A stretch of DNA of 64,000 bases, from positions 372,001 through 436,000 of the forward strand of contig NZ_BAAAYL010000001.1 of NCBI RefSeq assembly GCF_039536205.1, in the 5' to 3' direction. The DNA comes from Streptomyces sannanensis. GTDB lineage: Bacteria; Actinomycetota; Actinomycetes; Streptomycetales; Streptomycetaceae. Both the position numbers and the translations under genes were made by a program. The notes beneath the pieces are model-generated. The model worked only from the letters and a program-made list of their open reading frames with translations, had not been told where the DNA came from and made no database searches. Below, piece by piece: positions 25,300 through 33,846 of this stretch (positions are counted from its first letter, which is position 1; each line of letters begins with the position of its first letter).

Positions 25300-26766
25300 C
25301 TACCACTTCGCGGACACGTAGTCCTTGAGGAAGCAGCCGTACAGGTCCTCGCCCGCCTCACCGCGCACGATCGGGTCGTAGACCCGGGCCGCGCCGTCGA
25401 CCAGGTCGAGCGGGGCATGGAAGCCGGCCTCGGCCAGCCGCACCTTGTCGGGGTGCGGGCGCTCGTCGGTGATCCAGCCGGTGTCCACGGCCGTCATCAG
25501 GATCGAGTCCCTCTCGAACATCTCCTCGGCGCTGGTGCGGGTGAGCATGTTCAGCGCGGCCTTGGCCATGTTCGTGTGCGGGTGACCGGCTCCCTTGTAA
25601 CCGCGGCTGAAAACACCCTCCATGGCCGAAACATTCACCACGTACTTGCGGTGGGCCTTCGCCGCCGCCATCGCCGGGCGCAGCCGGCTGATCAGGATGA
25701 ACGGTGCGGTGGAGTTGCACAGCTGGACTTCGAGCAGCTCGACCGGGTCCACCTCCTCGACCGTCTGGATCCAGGTGTTGGTGGCGTCCAGGTCCGGCAC
25801 GAGTCCACCGGCGTCGATGGCGGTGCCCGCCTCGATCCTGGCGAGCGAGGCGGAGCCGCTGACAAGTGCGAGCTCTGTCACGTCCTGGGCGGTCAGCCCT
25901 TCGCCGTCCCGGGCGGCCGGCAGCGCGGCCACAGGGTCCACCGCGCCGCTGCCGAAGGCGCCGAACACCTCGGACGCGGGCAGCTCGCCGGCGGGCAGCG
26001 GGGCCGACTCGGCGGCGACGAGCTCGCTGTAGGCGCGCGGGGAGCGGCGTACCGTCTGCGCGGCGTTGTTGATCAGAATGTCCAGCGGCCCCTCGGCGGC
26101 CACCGAGTCGGCAAGCGCGACGACCTGCGCCGGGTCACGCAGGTCTATGCCGACGATCTTGAGGCGGTGGATCCACTCGTCGCTGTCCGGCATCGCCTTG
26201 AAGCGGCGGATGGCGTCCTTGGGGAAGCGAGTCGTGACCGTGGTGTGCGCACCGTCACGCAGCAGCCGCAGCGCGATGTACATGCCGATCTTGGCCCGGC
26301 CGCCGGTCAGCAGCGCACGTCGGCCCGTCAGGTCCGTACGGGCGTCGCGGCGGTCCCTGTTGAAGGCCGCGCAGTCCTGGCACAGCTGGTGGTAGAAGAC
26401 GTCGACCTCGACGTACCGGGTCTTGCAGGTGTAGCAGGACCGGGGTCGCTGAAGTATGCCCGCGATCTCGCCCTTCGCCGAGGAGGAGGGCAGCAGCCCC
26501 TGCGTCTCGTCGTCGATCCGGTCGGCCGAGCCGGTGGCAGTGGCCTCGGTGACGGCCTTGTCGTGGGCGGTCTTGGCGGCGCGGCGCTCCTGGCGGCGGC
26601 GCTGCTTCACCGTGCGGTAGATGCCCGCGGTGGCGCGCCGGACCGTGATCGCGTCCGGGTGGTCGATCTCCAGCTGGTCCAGCTCGTCCAGCACGCTCAG
26701 GCAGACAGCCAGCCGTTCGGGGTCGATGCCGGGACCGTACTCCTGGCTTTCCTGTGTCACCGTCAT
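25300..26766 (-). CDS. Short-chain dehydrogenase with N-terminal helical/zinc-ribbon extension
   Basis: A 488-aa protein from ATG 26766 with GAGGA upstream. The first 105 residues are charged and helical (TVKQRRRQERRAAKTAHDKAV). A CYTCKTRYVEVDVFYHQLCQDC segment (about 109-130) forms two CxxC pairs typical of a zinc ribbon. The SDR Rossmann fold follows: ALLTGGRAKIGMYIALRL (cofactor loop), VGIDLRDP, ILINNAAQTV, VVNVSAMEG and the active-site-like GYKGAGHPHTNMAKAALNML. There the usual YxxxK is not obvious; a Lys is present in NMAKAAL. An insert of about 90 residues lies in the middle. It is probably an oxidoreductase of unknown substrate, or a binding protein derived from one. Confidence 0.82.
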   Translation of the reverse strand: MTVTQESQEYGPGIDPERLAVCLSVLDELDQLEIDHPDAITVRRATAGIYRTVKQRRRQERRAAKTAHDKAVTEATATGSADRIDDETQGLLPSSSAKGEIAGILQRPRSCYTCKTRYVEVDVFYHQLCQDCAAFNRDRRDARTDLTGRRALLTGGRAKIGMYIALRLLRDGAHTTVTTRFPKDAIRRFKAMPDSDEWIHRLKIVGIDLRDPAQVVALADSVAAEGPLDILINNAAQTVRRSPRAYSELVAAESAPLPAGELPASEVFGAFGSGAVDPVAALPAARDGEGLTAQDVTELALVSGSASLARIEAGTAIDAGGLVPDLDATNTWIQTVEEVDPVELLEVQLCNSTAPFILISRLRPAMAAAKAHRKYVVNVSAMEGVFSRGYKGAGHPHTNMAKAALNMLTRTSAEEMFERDSILMTAVDTGWITDERPHPDKVRLAEAGFHAPLDLVDGAARVYDPIVRGEAGEDLYGCFLKDYVSAKW

Positions 26767-26947
26767 CGCCGCTGCTTTTCCTCGTGTCCCTCGTACGCCG
26801 GCGTTCCCCGTGTCGAACGCGCCCCGACAAGTTTGCCATGAGCCGCACAGGCCCCCGGTCCGGGCGGCGGGCCGGCCACTGCCCGGCCGGTGCGCGTCCG
26901 CCCCCCGTTCGGCCGACCCGGGCTGGTGGACCCGGGCCTGCCGCCGG

Positions 26948-27490
26948 ATGCTCGGAAACGTGCGGAAGACAGCCGCCGGACCGGCGCCGGTATGGGCCTG
27001 GAGCGTCCTGGGAATCACGGTGGCCTCGATGGTGGCCGCCTACTTCCTGCTGCCGCTGAACTGGTTCGGGCCGCAGCGGCCGGTGCTCAGCTGGACCGTC
27101 CTCATCCTGGCCCTCACGCTGATCGCCGTACTGCTGCTGGTTCAGATCTGGTATGTCGTGACGGACCGCGAGGGCACCCATCCGGGAATCGTGATCCTCC
27201 TGTTGGTGTGCCTGTCGGTGCTCGTCTTCTCCGCCGGGTACTACGGCCTGGCCAAAGAGCCGGGTCAGTTCTCGGGGCTGCACACCCGGCTCGACGCGCT
27301 GTACTTCACCGTGGTGACACTCGCGACGGTGGGGTACGGAGACATCACCGCCCAGGGCCAGACCGCTCGGGTGCTGGTCATCCTGCAGATCGTCTACAAC
27401 TTCGTCTTCCTGACCGCCGCGGCGACCTCGCTCAGCCGGAAGGTGCGCAGCCGGCTCGACAAGCGGCTGAGGCGTACCGGCCCGCGGTGA
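26948..27490 (+). CDS. Potassium channel protein
   Basis: A 180-aa ion channel from ATG 26948. Hydrophobic segments: VLGITVASMVAAYFLL, WTVLILALTLIAVLLLVQI, GIVILLLVCLSVLVFSAGYY, and the pore module LDALYFTVVTLATVGYGDIT with the TVGYGD selectivity filter, then VLVILQIVYNFVFLTAAATS. The short Arg-rich C-terminus has no RCK domain. Four-TM channels of this type are common in actinomycetes. The gating signal is unknown. Confidence 0.88.
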   Translation: MLGNVRKTAAGPAPVWAWSVLGITVASMVAAYFLLPLNWFGPQRPVLSWTVLILALTLIAVLLLVQIWYVVTDREGTHPGIVILLLVCLSVLVFSAGYYGLAKEPGQFSGLHTRLDALYFTVVTLATVGYGDITAQGQTARVLVILQIVYNFVFLTAAATSLSRKVRSRLDKRLRRTGPR

Positions 27491-27508
27491 CCGCGCTTCG
27501 CGCGTCAC
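27487..27508. terminator. Possible terminator hairpin
   Basis: GTGACCGCGC and GCGCGTCAC pair around a TTC loop with one bulge, overlapping the end of the channel gene and the end of the convergent DUF2252 remnant. Confidence 0.45.
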
Positions 27509-27860
27509 GCATCCGTCTCGGCGTCGATCTGCCGGGGGGCGACAGCGGCGAGGAGGACGGCGTGGTCCGACAGTATCCCGTCCGCGTGGAGCATGGCGAA
27601 ATCGGCGACGGCGCGGGCGAAGACATCGGCGCCGCCCGGCCATGGCGGATCGACACCGGCTCCGGTTCCCGGGTGGTGGCCTGGCGCCGCTGCACATCCA
27701 GCGGGTCGGGCCGGTCGACAGCCGCGATCCACTGGCCGTGCGAGGAACGGGACAGCCGCTTGCGTACGGCCCGACAGTGCCGGATCCGTTCGGCCGGGCC
27801 GGCCATCGCATGGTCATTGCTGTTCGGATCAGCGCTGTTCATGTCAGCCCGGGAGGTCAT
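27505..27860 (-). pseudogene. DUF2252 gene remnant with internal deletion
   Basis: From 27860 the frame reads MTSRADMN...AVRKRLSRSSHGQWIAAVDR then PDPLDVQRRQATTREPEPVSIRHGR, the conserved N-terminal block of DUF2252 proteins (normally about 430-460 aa). At about 27630 the homology jumps to another frame reading FARAVADFAMLHADGILSDHAVLLAAV, the conserved C-terminal end of the same family. The roughly 330 residues between, including the predicted active core, are missing. It is therefore a non-functional deletion derivative. Confidence 0.7.
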
Positions 27861-27952
27861 CGTCTTCTCCCTGTCCGGTTCGACCGTACGATTTGAACCT
27901 CCTGCCCGGGCTCCGCTGCCGCCGCCATTTGCGGAGCCGTTCGGGTGAGGGA

Positions 27953-28663
27953 TCAGCTCTTGCGCGACGGCGCGGACCGGCCCGGAGCGGCGAAGACGCA
28001 GTCTCCGCAGAGCCCTCCGCCGGGGACGCGGTAGTAGAGGCAGCAGCCGGCGCGGCGGAAGGCCGTGCCGTTCAGGGTGCCGTCCGAGAGATCGGGGTGT
28101 GCGAAGAGGCCGGCGCCCAGCTCACGGGCCCTGCGGGCCGCCTCCGGACGGCCGTGGACGCGGGCCCAGCGGTCGAGTTCGCGGACGGCTCCGGCGAGGG
28201 CGGATCCGGCGTCGCCCCACAGCAGCCGGGGTGAGACACGGCATTCGCGGCGCATCGCCTGGGCGAGCGGGGCGAGATGGGCGTACTGCACCGCCTCCCG
28301 GATCCCCTCCACGGTGGCCTCGCCGGCCGCGGGACCCTCCGTCCACAGATCGTCCGGCGCGGCCGCGGCGGGATCCCAGCGCAGCACTGCGGGCGCGAGA
28401 CCGGGCAGTATCCCGTGCAGCGCGGCAGGGGCCAGCGCGACCGACCAGAGCCGGGAGGCGAGCCCCTGGTAGGCGAGGGAGGCGGCGACCCTGCGCTCGT
28501 CCGTGCGCAGCCGGGCGGCGACCGTGTCGATGCGTGCGCGGAGCGCCGCCGAGCGTCCCGTGTACACCTCGGCGAGCGGGACATGGGAGCCGCCGCCCGG
28601 CGGGTCCGTCCGCAGGGCGAAGAAACCGCCCGGTGCCGCTGCCGGCTCTGCCCTGTCGTCCAC
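27953..28663 (-). CDS. FhuF-like (2Fe-2S)-binding protein, putative ferric-siderophore reductase
   Basis: A 236-aa protein from GTG 28663 with GAGGGGG directly upstream. The C-terminal Cys cluster (GCCLYYRVPGGGLCGDCVF) is the CCx10CxxC 2Fe-2S motif of FhuF-type reductases, and the preceding helical domain (PLAEVYTGRSAALRARIDTVAARLRTDERRVAASLAYQG) fits actinobacterial members. The expected role is release of iron from ferric siderophores in the cytoplasm. No siderophore genes are adjacent. Confidence 0.85.
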   Translation of the reverse strand: MDDRAEPAAAPGGFFALRTDPPGGGSHVPLAEVYTGRSAALRARIDTVAARLRTDERRVAASLAYQGLASRLWSVALAPAALHGILPGLAPAVLRWDPAAAAPDDLWTEGPAAGEATVEGIREAVQYAHLAPLAQAMRRECRVSPRLLWGDAGSALAGAVRELDRWARVHGRPEAARRARELGAGLFAHPDLSDGTLNGTAFRRAGCCLYYRVPGGGLCGDCVFAAPGRSAPSRKS

Positions 28664-28948
28664 GATCCCCCTCGTCACCCACGCGTGGTGTCCTGCCCGA
28701 AGTGCGGCGAGTCCGCACCACGCACACCGTAACGATGACACGGTGACGCCCCGCCCCCGCCGACGGGCGCCGCGGTGGCGGGGGCATGCTTCGACCCCGA
28801 GACCGAAGGGGGAGACCTGTCACCCGTTCCGGGGGTGGCGGAGGCCCGGAACAAGACTTCCGGCGTAGGGGCGTACTCCATCGGCAGTACGACCCATTGC
28901 CTGCTCAAGAACGACGACGTGACGGGTCGGACAGGACATCGTGGACCC

Positions 28949-31054
<2,106 letters not shown>

Positions 31055-31074
31055 GAGGGCTCCGGGCCGCGGCG

Positions 31075-31248
31075 TCACTCCTCGAACGGCCCCGGCTGGG
31101 GCTCCGGCTCGGGCGGCGGCTCCGGGGGCGGCGGCGTGGGGATCGGTTCGGGTTCCGGCCCGGGCGGCGGAGGCGGGGGCGGAACGGGTCCGGGCCCGGG
31201 ACCGGGCCCCGGCAGCGGCGGAGTGGGCGGAATGGGCGGGCGGGTCAT
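31075..31248 (-). CDS. Small proline-rich protein, 57 aa
   Basis: MTRPPIPPTPPLPGPG... runs to a TGA at 31075. It is more than half proline with interspersed Glu/Gly (PEPEPIPTPPPPEPPPEPEP). It has no signal peptide. Composition alone favours a real but low-complexity protein, of a kind annotated in other Streptomyces, and the ribosome site is weak. It could be non-coding. Confidence 0.4.
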   Translation of the reverse strand: MTRPPIPPTPPLPGPGPGPGPVPPPPPPPGPEPEPIPTPPPPEPPPEPEPQPGPFEE

Positions 31249-31312
31249 GGTCCGAGCTTGTGGCCCCGCGCAGGTACGCGCACATTCGTCGCGCCCATTC
31301 GGGCGCGACGGA

Positions 31313-31969
31313 TCAGTGCTCCGGCCTGAGCGCCGCCACGGCGGCGCTCAGGCCCGGGCGCGGGCTGGAGAGCACCGGAACAGCGGTACGGGTGCGGTGG
31401 GCGGCGTCCGCCATCGACGCCTGCGCCAGGACGACGGCATCCGCCCCGGCGATCACGTCGACGGCGGCGGCCACGGCGTCGACATAGCCGTCGCGGTCAC
31501 CGCTCTCGAAGCGTGCCCAAGCCCCTTCGACGCACAGGCTCCGCAACTCGACCGTACGGCCGAGGCGTTCGGCCTCCTCGGTGATCAGCGCGGCCGTCGG
31601 CCCCAGAGTGCTCTCCACCGCGGCGACGACCGCGATCCGTACCGCGAGGCGGTCCGGTGCGACGGCCACGGCGGCCGCCGCCATCGGACGGTCGACCCGC
31701 AGCACGGGAACCCCCAGCGCCGCGCCGCTCGCCTCCGCCACCGCGCCGATCGTCGAGCAGGTGCACAGCACCGCGGTCGCGCCCTCGGCCACGGCCTCAC
31801 CGAGCAGCACACGCAGCTCTGCGGCCACCGCCTCCGGGCCGGCCTCACGGGCCCGGTCGAGCAGTCCCTCGTGCACCAGATGACGCAGCGCGAGTCCCGG
31901 ATGATCACGGTCTCGCAGCGCGTCGAAGACGGGCACATGGACCGGCGAGGTGTGCAGCAGCGCGAGCAT
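31313..31969 (-). CDS. Aspartate/glutamate racemase superfamily protein
   Basis: A 218-aa Asp/Glu/hydantoin racemase fold protein from ATG 31969 with AGGGGG upstream. The two active-site cysteine regions are expected in AVLCTCSTIGAVAE (present) and near LRSLCVEGAWARF (present). The conserved VPVLRVDRPMA block follows the first Cys. Because the gene lies 11 bp after panD, an amino acid or beta-alanine related role is likely, but the true substrate is unknown. The last codons form a terminator hairpin. Confidence 0.8.
   Translation of the reverse strand: MLALLHTSPVHVPVFDALRDRDHPGLALRHLVHEGLLDRAREAGPEAVAAELRVLLGEAVAEGATAVLCTCSTIGAVAEASGAALGVPVLRVDRPMAAAAVAVAPDRLAVRIAVVAAVESTLGPTAALITEEAERLGRTVELRSLCVEGAWARFESGDRDGYVDAVAAAVDVIAGADAVVLAQASMADAAHRTRTAVPVLSSPRPGLSAAVAALRPEH
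31323..31354 (-). terminator. Terminator overlapping the racemase 3' end
   Basis: GGCCTGAGCGCCGCC (31323-31337) and its exact complement (31340-31354) form a near-continuous hairpin. It sits inside the last 14 codons of the minus-strand racemase gene and should end the panD operon transcript. Confidence 0.6.
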
Positions 31970-31979
31970 GCGGTGCCCC

Positions 31980-32405
31980 CTACGGCACCAGGGCGCGGGC
32001 GTGCGGGCTGCGCTCGGTGTCGGTGCCCGGGACCGGCTGCGAGGGGTCGGCGCCGAGCTCGACGATCCGGTTGTCCGCGTCGACGTGGACGACCTTCGGC
32101 TCGAGTGTGCGGGCCTCGGCGTCGTCGACCTGGGCATAGCTGATCAGGATCACCAGATCGCCGGGGTGGATCAGGTGGGCCGCGGCACCGTTGATACCGA
32201 TCACTCCGGAGCCGCGCTCGCCCTCGATGACGTACGTCTCCAGCCGGGCACCGTTGTCGATGTCGACGATGTGGACGAGTTCGCCGGGCAGCAGGTCGGC
32301 GGCCTCCATCAGCTCCGCGTCGATGGTGACGGAGCCCACGTAGTGGAGGTCGGCCTCCGTCACGGTGGCACGATGGATCTTCGACTTGAACAGAGTACGC
32401 AGCAC
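31980..32405 (-). CDS. panD: Aspartate 1-decarboxylase
   Basis: A 141-aa pyruvoyl enzyme that converts L-aspartate to beta-alanine for pantothenate and CoA synthesis. The self-cleavage site Gly-Ser is in YVGSVTID, and the conserved [32 protein letters not shown] and [12 protein letters not shown] blocks are intact. It starts with GTG 32405 after AGGAG. The C-terminus is about 15 residues longer than the core family. It is followed 11 bp later by an Asp/Glu racemase family gene, forming a two-gene operon. Confidence 0.95.
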   Translation of the reverse strand: MLRTLFKSKIHRATVTEADLHYVGSVTIDAELMEAADLLPGELVHIVDIDNGARLETYVIEGERGSGVIGINGAAAHLIHPGDLVILISYAQVDDAEARTLEPKVVHVDADNRIVELGADPSQPVPGTDTERSPHARALVP

Positions 32406-32759
32406 TGAGCGCTCCTAGAATTCGGCTCCCTGCCCGCTTTCTGCAGGTCAAGGGCGTCCTTCACTGTACATCGGCATGCCTTCCACTCGAAGACCGTCTA
32501 GAACATCGTGCGCCGTGGCGAGCGGGGCTTCTCACCTGCGCTATCTGCACGAAGCAGGCTGCCACGAAGCCGTCAACCGGGAGCATGGACGGAAGACTGC
32601 CCCGGTCCAATGCTGATTGGATGCCGACTTACCTGATGAGTCATCAGGTAGATCGAGAGGTCCAGCGCAAGTTGCGAACTGGGGCCAGCACATCCTGGCA
32701 GTGCTCCAAGACGGCCCGGCCAGCTGACCCATGCTCTTCGAGGAGACACCGCACCCAGG
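32406..32759. other. Gene-free stretch at the start of the accessory junction
   Basis: 354 bp upstream of panD. It must hold the panD promoter near its left end and contains a perfect palindrome at 32630-32650, but I find no supportable gene. Confidence 0.45.
32630..32650. promoter_or_regulatory. Orphan 21-bp operator-like palindrome
   Basis: TACCTGATGA is followed by one central base and its exact complement TCATCAGGTA. Perfect symmetry of ten base pairs with a single-base centre is typical of a dimeric repressor site. No intact gene begins next to it: panD is 225 bp to the left on the other strand, and the sequence to the right is a decayed gene. Confidence 0.5.
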
Positions 32760-33370
32760 TCAGTGGCGCTGGATCAGACGCATGTTCCAGCGCCGGGCCA
32801 TGGCGAGTGCCGCTGACTCCGGGCGCAGTGAGACGAGAGCCCGCGTGGCGATCATGGACCGCCGCTTGGCCTCGCGTCCCGCATGGGCCACTTCCGCCAG
32901 TGCCGCGGTCGCGAAGGCGTCATCCAGATCGCCCTGTACCGCCGCGCCAGTGTCCCGGTCGGGAGCGCTGTATGGGTATTCGGGGTAGTCGCTGTCGTGG
33001 ACTCGAGGCGCCCGGCTCTCGATGACCGCCGCCGCTTCGTCCCACAGCGCCAACCCCAAATCGAGTGAGCGGAAGGTGATGATCGGATCGATCTGCGCGG
33101 CTCTGCTTAGGGCGTCGAGGGACATTCCCCCGCCGAAGTTCAGCCAACCGCCTTGCCTGCGCGTCCGCACCAGGTCAGTGCGTACGCTTTGGCGGCCAGA
33201 CCGTCCTGGCCGTGCCGTTCGAGTCCTTCCGCGAGCTGGCGCAGGAGGAGTGGGCCGTCACGGAAGTCGAACGGTCCAGCGATGGCCCTCAGGACTTGTA
33301 GAGCTTCGTCGGCACGTCCTTCGTCGGCGAGGCTGAGCAGCCGGTAGCCAACGAGGGTTTGTCATGCGGT
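32760..33370 (-). pseudogene. Frameshifted 3' remnant of a TPR-like/ATPase-type protein
   Basis: On the minus strand one frame reads VGYRLLSLADEGRADEALQVL...LLLRQLAEGLERHGQDGLAAKAYALTW, a helical-repeat-like segment. It then hits a stop, and the adjacent frame continues RTRRQGGWLNFGG...DALSRAAQIDPIITFRSLDLGLALWDEAAAVI and runs to 32760. The two parts read as one protein if one base is shifted at about 33163. Further upstream, in-frame stops appear and no start is found. I take it as the degraded C-terminal part of a larger helical-repeat protein of unknown function. Confidence 0.55.
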
Positions 33371-33431
33371 CGAGGGCCTGCTGTGGTGTACCGGTTCCGT
33401 AAGGCTGCTGGCGCCATTCCGGTGCCGGTGA

Positions 33432-33617
33432 TCATCCGATGAGGGTGCGCAGGACCGGAACGCTGCCGCCGGCGCTGGACACACCCGCGATGGCAGCCGC
33501 CGCGACCGGGGCCCCGGTGAAGACCGTCAGACAGCCGATGACCATGCCAATGACGACGGCTGCCAGGAGGACGACGGCGGTGTGGAGGGACAGGAAGGTG
33601 TCAGGTGGAGTGGACAT
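33432..33617 (-). CDS. Small membrane protein, 61 aa
   Basis: MSTPPDTFLSLHTAVVLLAAV continues into a long hydrophobic segment (VIGMVIGCLTVFTGAPVAAAAIAGVSSAGG) and ends PVLRTLIG. It has one or two TM helices with an AAAIAGVSSAGGSVPVL ending seen in small Streptomyces proteins of unknown function. The ATG 33617 is preceded by a weak GAGG. It is divergent from the WD40 gene across a region with dyads. Confidence 0.55.
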   Translation of the reverse strand: MSTPPDTFLSLHTAVVLLAAVVIGMVIGCLTVFTGAPVAAAAIAGVSSAGGSVPVLRTLIG

Positions 33618-33706
33618 GCCTCGACTCTGGCCCTCTTCACCGCTCTGACCTGCAGGGATCGAACGGATCCGGCGAACGCCGATCACTCACGCAACTCCTC
33701 CATACG

Positions 33707-33734
33707 TGGTGGATGTTCGGCCGAACACCCACCA
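33707..33734. promoter_or_regulatory. Dyad pair upstream of the WD40 gene
   Basis: TGGTGG-A-TGTTCGG followed by CCGAACA-C-CCACCA is a 28-bp palindrome with one mismatch. A shorter relative, TTCGG-T-CCGAA, occurs at 33789-33799, just before a TATGCT hexamer (33806). The shared TTCGG...CCGAA core suggests an operator for the WD40 gene or the divergent small membrane protein gene. Confidence 0.45.
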
Positions 33735-33846
33735 CACGACCGCGTCCCGCACGGGTTGTACGAGACTGTTCCGTCAAGTTCGGTGCTGTTCGGTCCGAAG
33801 GCCCCTATGCTGCCGACGACTTGGGACAACGTGGGGGACGAAGCCC

